DNA from: Frankia sp. QA3
GTDB lineage: Bacteria > Actinomycetota > Actinomycetes > Frankiales > Frankiaceae
Reading direction: 5' to 3'
NCBI RefSeq assembly: GCF_000262465.1
Contig: NZ_CM001489.1
Span: 1,718,884 to 1,782,883 of the forward strand
DNA: 64,000 nt
The notes beneath the pieces were generated by a model. That model saw only the letters and a program-made list of their open reading frames with translations. It made no database searches and was not told the DNA's origin. Below, piece by piece: positions 8,164 through 16,332 of this stretch. The translations under genes were made by a program, and so were the position numbers. Each line of letters starts with the position of its first letter. The first letter of the stretch is position 1.

Positions 8164-9378
8164 ATGACCACCCTGGCAGCCCCCGGCGACGCGGCCGTGA
8201 CCCCGTCGCTGGGCTACCCGCTCTACGACGCCGACCAGCACTACTACGAGACGGCCGACGCGCTCACCCGCCACCTGGCGCCCGAGTACAAGCGGCTGAT
8301 CAAGATTCTGCAGACGCCCGACGGCCGGACCCGGATGGTGATCAACAACAAGCTCTACACCACCAACCCGGACCCGACGTTCCCCACCGTCGCCGCCCCC
8401 GGCGTGTTCGAGCAGTACTTCCGCAGCAACAACACCGAGGGCCGGGAGCTCGCGGCGTTCGTCGGCAAGCTGCAGGAGAGCCAGCCCGAGTACACCGACC
8501 GCGACGCGCGCATCGCCAAGCTCGACGAGCAGGGCGTCGCCGCGACCATCATGCTGCCGACGGTCGGGGTCGCCGTCGAGGGGCTGCTCACCGACAAGCC
8601 CGACGCGCTGCACGCGATCGTCGAGTCGTTCAACCGCTGGATCGAGGACGAGTGGGGCTACTCGTACCAGGACCGCATCATCTCGACGCCGGTGCTGTCG
8701 CTGGCCGACCCCGACCTGGCCGTCAAGGAGCTGGAGCGGGTGCGCGACGCCGGCGCGCGGATCGTCGTGCTGGTGCCGGGCCCGGTCCGCGCCGGTGCGA
8801 TCACCCGTTCCCCGGGCAACCCGATCTTCGACCGGTTCTGGGCGACCGCCGCCGAGGCCGGCATCGTGGTGTCGTACCACACCGGTGAGGCCGGCTACGA
8901 GTGGGTCGCCGAGAAGTGGGGCGAGGGCGCCTTCGAGGGCCTGCGCACCACGCCGCTGCCCGAGATCATGCAGCTGCACGTCGAGCGGCCCATCCAGGAC
9001 ACCATCGCGGCGCTGGTCGGCCACGGTGTGTTCGAGCGCCACCCGGCGCTGAAGGTCGCCACCATCGAGGCGGGCTCCACCTGGGTGCTCGACCTCGTCC
9101 GGCGGATCCGCAGCGCCTACGGCAAGATCCCGCAGAAGTTCGCCGTCGACCCGGTGGAGAGCTTCCGCGAGCACGTCTGGGTCGCGCCGTTCTACGAGGA
9201 CGACCTGCTCGCGCTCAAGGACGCCCTCGGCGTCGGGCACATCATCTTCGGCTCGGACTGGCCGCACCCCGAGGGCCTGCCGACTCCGGGTGCCTTCGTC
9301 CGCGACGCCGCCGTGCTCTCCGACTCCGACCGCAAGCTGATCCTGTCGGACAACCTCAAGTCCCTGCTGCAGCTCTAG
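8164..9378 (+). CDS. Amidohydrolase_2 family metal-dependent hydrolase (second of a pair)
   Basis: A 404-residue paralogue of the protein at 5951 with the same marks in the same order: YDADQHYYETADALTRHL, a DPTFPTVAAPG segment, VGHGVFERHPALKVATIEAGS, and FGSDWPHPEG. ATG 8164 has GAGGAGAG upstream. The region around residues 200-260 differs most from the first copy, so the two enzymes probably act on successive or differently substituted intermediates, or form a heteromer. Its 3' end overlaps the convergent Rieske oxygenase gene by 23 bp. Confidence 0.88.
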   Translation: MTTLAAPGDAAVTPSLGYPLYDADQHYYETADALTRHLAPEYKRLIKILQTPDGRTRMVINNKLYTTNPDPTFPTVAAPGVFEQYFRSNNTEGRELAAFVGKLQESQPEYTDRDARIAKLDEQGVAATIMLPTVGVAVEGLLTDKPDALHAIVESFNRWIEDEWGYSYQDRIISTPVLSLADPDLAVKELERVRDAGARIVVLVPGPVRAGAITRSPGNPIFDRFWATAAEAGIVVSYHTGEAGYEWVAEKWGEGAFEGLRTTPLPEIMQLHVERPIQDTIAALVGHGVFERHPALKVATIEAGSTWVLDLVRRIRSAYGKIPQKFAVDPVESFREHVWVAPFYEDDLLALKDALGVGHIIFGSDWPHPEGLPTPGAFVRDAAVLSDSDRKLILSDNLKSLLQL

Positions 9379-10423
9379 CAGCTCCCTCCGGCGCGGCGGC
9401 GGTCCTACGGGCCTCGGGGCTGACCGCCGCGTCCGGGTAGAACTGCGCGGACCAGCTGCGCAGCGCGCGGAACCCGCGGGCCTCCTCGGTCGCCAGCGCC
9501 GGCGCGTCGAGGAAGGTCTGGTTGGCCCAGATGACGATGTCGTCAGGTAGCGCCAGCTTGGCGTCGGCCAGGCGCCGCTCGTAGGTCCCGTCGGCGAGGT
9601 CGCCGTCGAGCTCGTCGATCCAGTAGGTCGCGAAGATCTCCGTGCGGCCGTCCTCGACCGGCGTGGTGTTGATCGAGATCACCCGGACGCCCTCGCCCAT
9701 GTGCTCGACGTTGACGCTGACGCCGGGGCCGGACCAGAGGATCTCGATCGTGTTCGCGCTGTCGGTGCGCAGCTTGCCCTCGGCGTCGTTGGGGTGCTGT
9801 GCCCAGCCGCGGCCGAAGCCGACCCGCGACCACCACTGCGACCCCTCCACCCGCTCCTCGAGCACCACCGGGCTGGCCGCGGTGTGGTGGACGAACCGGA
9901 AGTGGTGCGGGTCGACGACGTTCTCCAGCACCATCTGCGGGTGGGCGCGCAGGTCGCGGAAGTGCTGACGGCCCTCGACGCCGGCCGGGTGGAAGCGCCG
10001 GCTCGCCGCGTGCGGGGCGTCGCCGAGCGCGTCGGGGACGTCCCACAGCGGCTCCCGGCCGGCCGCGTCGTGCCAGACGTAGATCGCCTCGTTGCGTTCG
10101 ACCGCCGTCCAGGTCCCCAGCTTCGGACCGCGGTTGGGTCGCTCCTGGTAGGGGATCGACACGTTGCGCCCCTGCGGGCTCCAGACCCAGCCGTGGAATG
10201 GGCAGCGGATGCCGTCGTCGACGACGCAGCCGCCGTGGGCCAGGCTCGCGCCGAGATGCCGGCAGTACCGGTCATGGACGCGGACCACGCCGTCGCGGCC
10301 CCGGTAGGCGACGAGATCCTGGCCGAAATACCGCAGCGGGACGACCTGCTCCGGGCCGATGTCGACCGACCACGCCACCTGGAACCACCCGGTCAACGCC
10401 AGGTCCAAACCGTGCAGCTTCAT
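9356..10423 (-). CDS. Rieske non-haem iron oxygenase, KshA-like
   Basis: A 355-residue terminal oxygenase. The Rieske [2Fe-2S] ligands are C54-x-H56 (YCRHLG) and C74-x-x-H77 (CPFHGW). The mononuclear-iron motif ENVVDPHHFRFVHH follows around residue 170. The size and the LENVVDPHHF-type motif resemble 3-ketosteroid 9-alpha-hydroxylase oxygenases (KshA) and cholesterol 7-desaturases, hence the KshA-like label. No ferredoxin reductase lies next to it. It is divergent from the acyl-CoA dehydrogenase operon at 10757, and the 333-bp space between holds two different operator-like palindromes. The steroid assignment is an inference. Confidence 0.88.
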   Translation of the reverse strand: MKLHGLDLALTGWFQVAWSVDIGPEQVVPLRYFGQDLVAYRGRDGVVRVHDRYCRHLGASLAHGGCVVDDGIRCPFHGWVWSPQGRNVSIPYQERPNRGPKLGTWTAVERNEAIYVWHDAAGREPLWDVPDALGDAPHAASRRFHPAGVEGRQHFRDLRAHPQMVLENVVDPHHFRFVHHTAASPVVLEERVEGSQWWSRVGFGRGWAQHPNDAEGKLRTDSANTIEILWSGPGVSVNVEHMGEGVRVISINTTPVEDGRTEIFATYWIDELDGDLADGTYERRLADAKLALPDDIVIWANQTFLDAPALATEEARGFRALRSWSAQFYPDAAVSPEARRTAAAPEGAARAAAGT

Positions 10424-10482
10424 TGCCCCGACCTCCGCATCCTCCCGGCCTGCAGAACCTCCCGGAATGGGTGCACCCTACG

Positions 10483-10499
10483 TGGGAACGGCGTTCCCA
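10483..10499. promoter_or_regulatory. Perfect palindrome TGGGAAC-GGC-GTTCCCA
   Basis: A 17-bp inverted repeat with 7-bp arms, 60 bp upstream of the Rieske oxygenase start in a divergent promoter region. The same core (GGGAAC-N3-GTTCCC) recurs at 41452. It is a probable binding site for a dimeric regulator. The rest of the 10424-10756 gap holds the operator at 10605 and no gene. Confidence 0.55.
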
Positions 10500-10604
10500 G
10501 ACAAGCTGGCGGACATCGCCCGCGGGACCCGTCCCCGCCGGGACCCGCCCGCCCCCGCCGGGACCCGCTCGCGCCGGCCCGGCGGCCGGCGCACCGGTTT
10601 ACTC

Positions 10605-10620
10605 CTGACGAAATCGTCAA
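10605..10620. promoter_or_regulatory. Putative operator CTGAC-GAAATC-GTCAA
   Basis: A copy of the 16-bp motif (one arm base differs). Its inner bases extend the symmetry to TGACGA-AA-TCGTCA. It lies between the Rieske gene (leftward) and the acyl-CoA dehydrogenase operon (rightward). TACGAT at 10622 could serve as a -10, but the spacing to the left arm is too short for it to act as the -35. Confidence 0.55.
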
Positions 10621-10756
10621 CTACGATGTGCGGGCTGGATCGCACCCCCCGGGCCGCGGTGCGAAGCATCCCGCCGACATCGGTGCGAGCGCCGTCCCAC
10701 GGCGGCTGCGCACCCGGAGGAACCATCATGATCGTCGTCCGCGACGAGGTCGGCTG

Positions 10757-11854
10757 ATGGCCGACCCCCACGACAGGCTGCGCCGGGAGGTCCGCGCGTT
10801 CGTCGCCGCGGCCGGCATCGCGGCGCGCAACGACAGCTGGTTGCGCGGCTACGACCCCGACTTCACCCGCGAGCTCGGCCGCCGCGGCTGGATCGGTATG
10901 ACCTGGCCGACCGAGTACGGCGGCGGCGGGCGGTCGAACACCGAGCGGTTCGTCGTCACCGAGGAGCTGCTGCGCGCCGGTGCCCCGGTCACCGCCCACT
11001 GGACGGCCGACCGCCAGATCGGCCCGACGATCCTGCGGGTCGGCACCGAGGACCAGCGCGCCGAGATCCTGCCGAAGATCTGCCGCGGCGAGGTCGTCGT
11101 GGGCCTCGGCCTGTCCGAGACCGAGGCCGGCTCCGACCTCGCGGCCGTGCGCACCCGGGCGACGCCCATCGACGGCGGCTGGTCGATCACCGGGGCGAAG
11201 GTGTGGACGACGTCCGCGCACCACGCCACCCACCTGTACATCCTCGCCCGCACCGGCGAGGGGGCGTCCAAGCACGAGGGCCTGACCGAGTTCCTCGTCG
11301 ACGCCGACACCCCCGGCATCACCGTGCGGCCCATCCTCGACCTCGTCGGCGAGCACCACTTCAACGAGGTGATCCTCGACGACGTGCACGTGCCCGACGA
11401 CCGCGTCCTCGGCACGGTCGGCGCCGGCTGGAAACAGGTCACCGAGCAGCTCGCCTTCGAACGCGGCGGGGTGGAGCGCTACCTGAGCACCTACCCCGTG
11501 CTCGCCGCGATGATCCGCACGGTCGCGCGCCATCCCGACCGGGCCGCGACCGAGCGTCTCGGCGAGCTGGCCGCGCGCCTGACCGCGCTGCGCCAGCTCG
11601 GCCTGCAGCTCGCCGACGCCCTCGACCAGGGAGAGGCGCCGGTGCGCCTGGCCGCGGGGCTCAAGCTCGCCGGCACCCGGTTCGAGAAGGACGTCGTGGA
11701 GACCGCCCGGTACGTCTTCGACGTCTGCGAGGGCGACGCCGAGGCTCACCGGCTGCTCGTCGACGGCCTGGCCGTCGTGCCCGGCGCGTCGATCCGCGGT
11801 GGTTCCTCCGAGGTCCTGTACACCGTCATCAGCCGGGCGGAGCTGCCACGATGA
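10757..11854 (+). CDS. Acyl-CoA dehydrogenase, FAD-binding long-type subunit
   Basis: A 365-residue acyl-CoA dehydrogenase that introduces an alpha,beta double bond into an acyl-CoA. Motifs in order are GMTWPTEYGGGG, GLGLSETEAGSDLAAVRTRA (flavin/substrate loop), ITGAKVWTTSAH, and the C-terminal GASIRGGSSEVLYTVISRAELPR. The next gene overlaps by four bases and encodes a shorter, degenerate homologue. That is the arrangement of the alpha2-beta2 dehydrogenases of steroid side-chain breakdown, so the active enzyme is probably a heteromer. Confidence 0.88.
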   Translation: MADPHDRLRREVRAFVAAAGIAARNDSWLRGYDPDFTRELGRRGWIGMTWPTEYGGGGRSNTERFVVTEELLRAGAPVTAHWTADRQIGPTILRVGTEDQRAEILPKICRGEVVVGLGLSETEAGSDLAAVRTRATPIDGGWSITGAKVWTTSAHHATHLYILARTGEGASKHEGLTEFLVDADTPGITVRPILDLVGEHHFNEVILDDVHVPDDRVLGTVGAGWKQVTEQLAFERGGVERYLSTYPVLAAMIRTVARHPDRAATERLGELAARLTALRQLGLQLADALDQGEAPVRLAAGLKLAGTRFEKDVVETARYVFDVCEGDAEAHRLLVDGLAVVPGASIRGGSSEVLYTVISRAELPR

Positions 11855-12945
11855 TCTTCGATGCCGATCTGCGCCCCGTCGTCGACGACGTGCTCGGGGC
11901 GAACGCCGACACCGCCCCCGGCGAGCTGTGGGCGCTGCTGACCGAGCTCGGCTGGCCGGGTGTCGGCGTGCCCGAGGACGACGGCGGCGCTGGCGGGGAT
12001 CTCGCCGCGGTCGCCGAGCTCGCCGCGGGCGTCGGCCGCCACGCCGCCGCCGTCCCGCTGATCGAGACCGGCCTGGCCGCCTGGGCGCTGGCCGGCGCCG
12101 GGCTGCCCATCGCCGCGACCGCCGAGCGCGCCGCGCTGGCGCTGGCCCCCGCCGGCACCGTCGAGGCCCGCCGCGACCCGGATGCCGGTGACGATGCGGC
12201 CGACTGGGTCCTCGACGGCACCGTCGCGCGGGTGCGCTGGCTGCCCGAGGTGCCCACGGTCGTCCTCGTCGTCGAGCAGGCCGACGCCACCGTCGTCGCC
12301 GTCCTGGACGCCCCGCCGAGCGCCGCGCCGCCCGCCGACCCGACCGCGCCCGGGAGCGCCGCCGGTGCCGCCGGCGGGGTTGAACGTGACCTGGCCGGTG
12401 AGGCGGCGGGACCGCTGCGCCTCGACGGCCTGCGGCTGCCCGCCGACCGCGTCGCCGTGGCGCCCGCGCGGCTCGCCGCGGACGTGCTCGACCGCACCGC
12501 GGTGCTGCGCGCCGCGGCGATCTCGGGCGCCGTCGAGCGGGCCTGCACGCTGACCAAGGACCACGTCACCACGCGCCAGCAGTTCGGCCGGCCGCTGTCG
12601 GCGCTGCCCGCGGTGCGCCAGCTCGTCGCCGGCCTCGCCGTCGAGCGCGACCTGCTCGACGCGGCGCTCACCGTCGCCGTCACCCGCCCGGGGTCCGGCA
12701 CGGCGGCGGCGGTGCGCGCGGTGGCCGCCCGCACCGCCGGGACGGTGGCCACCGACACCCATCAGCTGCACGGCGCGATCGGCATCACCCAGGAGTACCC
12801 GCTGCACCTGGTGACCCGCCGGCTGTGGTCGTGGCGCGACGACGAGGGCACGCAGCGGCGCTGGGAGCGGCTGCTCGGCGACGAGGTGGTCCGCACCGGT
12901 TCGGACGAACCGCTGTGGGCGCTGGTCACCGGCGCGTCCGTCTGA
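11851..12945 (+). CDS. Acyl-CoA dehydrogenase, partner (short-type) subunit
   Basis: A 364-residue homologue whose ATG overlaps the preceding stop (ATGA). It retains the C-terminal four-helix bundle motifs ERACTLTKDHVTTRQQFGRPLSALPAVRQLVAG and HGAIGITQEYPLHLVTRR. It lacks the middle-domain SETEAGSD-type loop, having an Ala/Pro-rich stretch around residues 155-185 instead. Such subunits usually supply structure or part of the FAD site rather than a complete active site. It is tightly coupled with 10757. Confidence 0.86.
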   Translation: MIFDADLRPVVDDVLGANADTAPGELWALLTELGWPGVGVPEDDGGAGGDLAAVAELAAGVGRHAAAVPLIETGLAAWALAGAGLPIAATAERAALALAPAGTVEARRDPDAGDDAADWVLDGTVARVRWLPEVPTVVLVVEQADATVVAVLDAPPSAAPPADPTAPGSAAGAAGGVERDLAGEAAGPLRLDGLRLPADRVAVAPARLAADVLDRTAVLRAAAISGAVERACTLTKDHVTTRQQFGRPLSALPAVRQLVAGLAVERDLLDAALTVAVTRPGSGTAAAVRAVAARTAGTVATDTHQLHGAIGITQEYPLHLVTRRLWSWRDDEGTQRRWERLLGDEVVRTGSDEPLWALVTGASV

Positions 12946-12949
12946 CGGC

Positions 12950-13031
12950 TCGACCGATCGAAGGCTCGACCGCTCGACCGCTCGACCGCTCGAAGGCTCC
13001 AACGCTCGAAGGCTCCAACGCTCGAAGGAGA
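12950..13031 (+). repeat. Intergenic short tandem repeat (CTCGACCG / CTCGAAGGCTCCAACG units)
   Basis: Imperfect 8- to 16-bp units built on GCTCGA follow the stop of the acyl-CoA dehydrogenase and run up to the ribosome site (GAAGGAGAG) of the DUF35 gene. There are no spacers of constant length, so it is not a CRISPR array. Confidence 0.75.
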
Positions 13032-13037
13032 GTGGGA

Positions 13038-13496
13038 ATGGCACAGCAGGTACCCCTGGCCGAGGATCTTTTCACCTGGCCGGCGGAGGAACCCGCCCTG
13101 ATCGGCGGCCGGTCGTCGGACGGCAAGCTCGTCTTCCCGTACCGCAGCCACAAGCTGGTCGGGGGCGTCAACGAGGAGCTGGAGCGGGTGGAGCTGCCGC
13201 GCCGCGGCACGCTGTGGACGTTCACCGGCCAGCGGTTCCGCCCGCCGTCCCCGCCATACGCCGGCGACGACACGCCGAAGACGTTCGAGCCGTTCGCGGT
13301 CGGCTACGTCGAGCTGCCCGGCGCGCTGCGCGTCGAGGCCCGGCTCACCGAGGCCGACCCCGACAAGCTGCACATCGGCCAGGAGATGGAGCTGCGCATC
13401 GTCCCGTTCGGCACCGACGCCGACGGCAACCAGACCTTGATCTACGCGTTCGCCCCGGTCGGGGCCGAGGAGGGACACGGCGATGGCTCCGAGTGA
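13038..13496 (+). CDS. OB-fold (DUF35-type) protein, thiolase/aldolase partner, zinc ribbon lost
   Basis: A 152-residue protein. Its C-terminal half (TFEPFAVGYVELPGALRVEARL, then GQEMELRIVPFG) is the OB-fold of DUF35/ACAC proteins, which bind and activate SCP2-type thiolases and Ltp aldolases. The N-terminal segment that normally forms a four-cysteine zinc ribbon (here GGRSSDGKLVFPYRSHKL) contains no cysteine. ATG 13038 follows GGAGAG. The next gene starts 14 bp before this one stops, the usual genetic linkage for the complex. Confidence 0.82.
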   Translation: MAQQVPLAEDLFTWPAEEPALIGGRSSDGKLVFPYRSHKLVGGVNEELERVELPRRGTLWTFTGQRFRPPSPPYAGDDTPKTFEPFAVGYVELPGALRVEARLTEADPDKLHIGQEMELRIVPFGTDADGNQTLIYAFAPVGAEEGHGDGSE

Positions 13497-14634
13497 CGTT
13501 GCGATCATCGGCACGGGCCTGCACCCGTTCGGGCGCTACCCCGGCAAGTCGGCGCTGGAGATGGGCGAGGACGCCGTCATCGAGGCCCTCGCCGACGCCG
13601 GGGTGGAGTGGTCGGCCATCCAGGCGCTGTACGCGGGCAGCATGGAGGTCAAGAACCCCGAGGCGATCGTCGGGCTGCTGGGCCTGACCGGCGTGCCGGG
13701 CCGGGCGGTGTTCACCGGCTGCGCGACCGGCGCGACGTCGCTGGCGATGGCGGCGAACGCCATCCGCCTCGGCGACGCCGACATCGCGATCGCCATCGGC
13801 CTGGACAAGCACCCCCGCGGCGCGTTCTCCGACCACCCGTCGGTCTCCGGGCTGCCGGGCTGGTACGGCGAGGCCGGCCTGTTCCTGACCACGCACTTCT
13901 TCGGCATGAAGATCAACCGTTACATGCACGACTTCGGCATCACCCCGATCACGCTGGCCCGGGCGGCGGAGAAGGCGTTCCGCAACGGCGCGGCGAACCC
14001 GCGGGCGTGGCGGCGAACCCCGATGACCGCCGAGCAGATCCTCGAGTCGCAGTACCTGAACTACCCGCTGACCCAGTACATGTACTGCTCGCCGGACGAG
14101 GGCGCCGCCGCGGCCATCCTCTGTCGGGCGGATCTGGCGTCGAAGTACACCGACAAGCCGATCTACCTGCGCGCCAGCACCCTGTTCTCCCGCCGCGAGG
14201 GCGCCTTCGAGCTACTCAGCCCGTCGCTGCCACTGGAGACGGCCCCGAGCCCCACCGTCTTCGCCTCCCAGGCCGCCTACGAGCAGGCCGGCATCGGTCC
14301 CGAGGACGTCGACGTCGCCCAGCTCCAGGACACCGACGCCGGCTCCGAGGTCATCCACCTGGCCGAGAACGGCTTCTGCAAGGACGGCGAGCAGGAGACG
14401 CTGCTCGCCGAAGGCGCCACCGAGATCGGCGGGAAGCTGCCGGTCAACACCGACGGCGGGCTGCTCGCCAACGGCGAGCCGGTCGGCGCCTCCGGGCTGC
14501 GCCAGATCCACGAGCTGGTCACCCAGCTGCGTGGCCGGGCCGGTGGCCGGCAGGTCGGCGGCACCCCACGCGTCGGCTACGCCCACCTCTACGGTGCCCC
14601 CGGCACCGCCGCCGTCACCATCCTGTCCACCTGA
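13483..14634 (+). CDS. SCP2-type thiolase/lipid-transfer protein
   Basis: A 383-residue thiolase-superfamily protein. The nucleophile-position cysteine is present (C80 in FTGCATGATS). The region of the second catalytic cysteine and histidine reads VAQLQDTDAGSE, and the C-terminal loop is NTDGGLLANGEPVGASGL rather than the canonical GG-x-K-x-x-GHPxGATG. The active site is therefore only partly thiolase-like. With the overlapping DUF35 gene upstream and an acyl-CoA dehydrogenase pair before that, C-C bond cleavage of a beta-hydroxy- or beta-keto-acyl-CoA is the likely role. Confidence 0.85.
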   Translation: MAPSDVAIIGTGLHPFGRYPGKSALEMGEDAVIEALADAGVEWSAIQALYAGSMEVKNPEAIVGLLGLTGVPGRAVFTGCATGATSLAMAANAIRLGDADIAIAIGLDKHPRGAFSDHPSVSGLPGWYGEAGLFLTTHFFGMKINRYMHDFGITPITLARAAEKAFRNGAANPRAWRRTPMTAEQILESQYLNYPLTQYMYCSPDEGAAAAILCRADLASKYTDKPIYLRASTLFSRREGAFELLSPSLPLETAPSPTVFASQAAYEQAGIGPEDVDVAQLQDTDAGSEVIHLAENGFCKDGEQETLLAEGATEIGGKLPVNTDGGLLANGEPVGASGLRQIHELVTQLRGRAGGRQVGGTPRVGYAHLYGAPGTAAVTILST

Positions 14635-14661
14635 GCTGGACCCGATTGCGAGGGTGAGAGC

Positions 14662-15834
14662 GTGAGTGTCGAGAGCGGGAAGTTGGCGGAGCTCGTCGAG
14701 CCGGGCAGCCGGGTGGCGCTGGCCGACGGGATCGGCGCGCCGCGGGCGGTGTCCGGCGAGCTCGCCGCCGCGGCCGCCGCGGTGGGCGGGGTGCGGCTGC
14801 TGCTCGGCTGGTTGCCCGTCGCCGACCGGGAGCTCGACCTCGCCGCCTTCGCCGACGTGCGCGCGGTGATGTCCGGCTGGGGGCTGCGCCGCCCGGTGGA
14901 CGACGGGCGGGTGCGCGCGCTGCCGGTGCGGCTGTCGGCGGTGCCGGCGCTGCTGCATGGCCCGCTGCGCCCGGACCTGCTGGTCGCCACGGTCGTGCCG
15001 GCCCCCGGCGGCGGTTATGCGTTCGGCACGGAGGTGGCGTGGATGCACGCCGCGATCGCCGCCGGCGCCCGCGTCGCCGGGGTCGTCGCCCACGCCACCC
15101 CGCACTGCGACGCGGGCCCCGCGCTGCCCGCCGACCGGCTCGTCCTGGTGGGGGAGACCGACACCCCGCCGGTCGCGCTGGAGTTCAGCGCCCCCGGCGA
15201 CGAGCACCGGGCGATCGCCGAGCGGGTCGCCGCCCTCGTCCCGCCCGGCGCCCGCCTGCAGGTCGGCCCGGGGGCGCTCGGCGTCGCCGTGCTGGAGGCG
15301 CTGCGCATCCCGGTGCACATCGACTCGGGCCTGCTGCCCGAGGGCGTCGTCGACCTCGACCGCCGCGGCCTGCTTGCCGGCACCCCGGTGACGACCTACC
15401 TCGCCGGCGGCCCCGACCTGCTGGCCTGGGCTGCGGGCCGCCCGCTGCTGCATCCCCTCGAGCACACCCACGACCTGGGCCGGCTGTCGAGCGGCCAGCC
15501 GTTCGTCGCGGTGAACACCGCGATCGAGCTCGACGAGCAGGGCCAGGTCAACGTCGAGGGCTTCCCCGGCGCGACCGTCGGCGGCGTCGGCGGCCACGCC
15601 GACTACGCCGCCGCCGGCGCCCGATCGGCCGGCGGCCTGTCGATCATCGCGATGCCCTCGACGCACCGCGGCCGCCCGACCCTCGTCGAGCGCCTGTCCG
15701 CGCCCGTGAGCACCCCCGGCCACGACGTCGACGTCGTCGTCACCGAGCACGGCACCGCCGATCTGCGCGGCCTCGACCGCCGCGAACGCGCCGCCGCCCT
15801 CCACCACCTCTGGGACCACCCGACGACCCCCTGA
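14662..15834 (+). CDS. Acetyl-CoA hydrolase / 4-hydroxybutyrate CoA-transferase family protein
   Basis: A 390-residue class I CoA-transferase-like protein. Family marks are the glycine-rich FVAVNTAIELDEQGQVNVEG segment, GGVGGHADYAAAGARSAGGLSIIAMPSTHRG, and the VVVTEHGTADLRGLDRRER block near the end. It would move CoA between short acyl groups or hydrolyse acyl-CoA. It starts with GTG 27 bp after the thiolase and ends the operon that begins at 10757, where recycling CoA from the released short acyl-CoA would be useful. Confidence 0.8.
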   Translation: MSVESGKLAELVEPGSRVALADGIGAPRAVSGELAAAAAAVGGVRLLLGWLPVADRELDLAAFADVRAVMSGWGLRRPVDDGRVRALPVRLSAVPALLHGPLRPDLLVATVVPAPGGGYAFGTEVAWMHAAIAAGARVAGVVAHATPHCDAGPALPADRLVLVGETDTPPVALEFSAPGDEHRAIAERVAALVPPGARLQVGPGALGVAVLEALRIPVHIDSGLLPEGVVDLDRRGLLAGTPVTTYLAGGPDLLAWAAGRPLLHPLEHTHDLGRLSSGQPFVAVNTAIELDEQGQVNVEGFPGATVGGVGGHADYAAAGARSAGGLSIIAMPSTHRGRPTLVERLSAPVSTPGHDVDVVVTEHGTADLRGLDRRERAAALHHLWDHPTTP

Positions 15835-15850
15835 TCTCCCCGATCACCAT

Positions 15851-15940
15851 CCCGGCCCGGCCCATCCCGGCCCATCCCGGCCCGGCCCATCCCGGCCCAT
15901 CCCGGCCCATCCCGGCCCATCCCGGCCCGGTCCGGCCCGG
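15851..15940. repeat. CCCGGCCCAT decamer tandem repeat
   Basis: About nine imperfect copies of a 10-bp unit lie directly after the CoA-transferase stop. The 15835-16332 gap contains this tract, a dispersed palindrome at 16013 and an 8-bp repeat at 16111, and no credible gene. Confidence 0.85.
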
Positions 15941-16012
15941 CGCCGGCCAGGGAACACCATGATCGGCAGTCGGCCTGCCGGATTCGCGTCCTGGCTCAGG
16001 ATTCGGGTCGGT

Positions 16013-16033
16013 GCCGGTTCCGCGGAACACCAT
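16013..16033. repeat. Dispersed repeat centred on palindrome TTCCGCGGAA (copy 1)
   Basis: The 10-bp palindrome sits in a longer shared context (GCCGGTTCCGCGGAAC, then ACCATGATCG). Copies recur at 17878 and 48973, and a half copy (GGGAACACCATGATCGG) lies at 15952. It is found only in accessory patches of the window. Confidence 0.7.
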
Positions 16034-16110
16034 GATCGTCTTTTGGGTTGCCGGCTTGGCTTCCACGCGCAGTTTCCGGGTCTGCTGTCGGCCGGTTCGG
16101 GTTCCGCGGC

Positions 16111-16206
16111 ATGCCGTGATCGGATGCCGTGATCGGATGCCGTGATGCCGTGATGCCGTGATGCCGTGATGCTGTGATGCCGTGATGCTGTGATGCCGTG
16201 ATGCCG
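16111..16206. repeat. ATGCCGTG octamer tandem repeat
   Basis: Two 13-bp units (ATGCCGTGATCGG) are followed by about nine 8-bp units of ATGCCGTG or ATGCTGTG. It is a simple-sequence tract with no open frame of interest. Confidence 0.85.
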
Positions 16207-16332
16207 GTTACAAGCCCAGGTTCCGCGTCCGGGTCGGGGCTTCGGGTCGATCCCGGCGGAGTGTGGGCGTTGAGGCTCGATTGATCTTGGTTGGGTTTTT
16301 GTCGGTGGGGGGTGGGACGATGTTCGAGTCCG

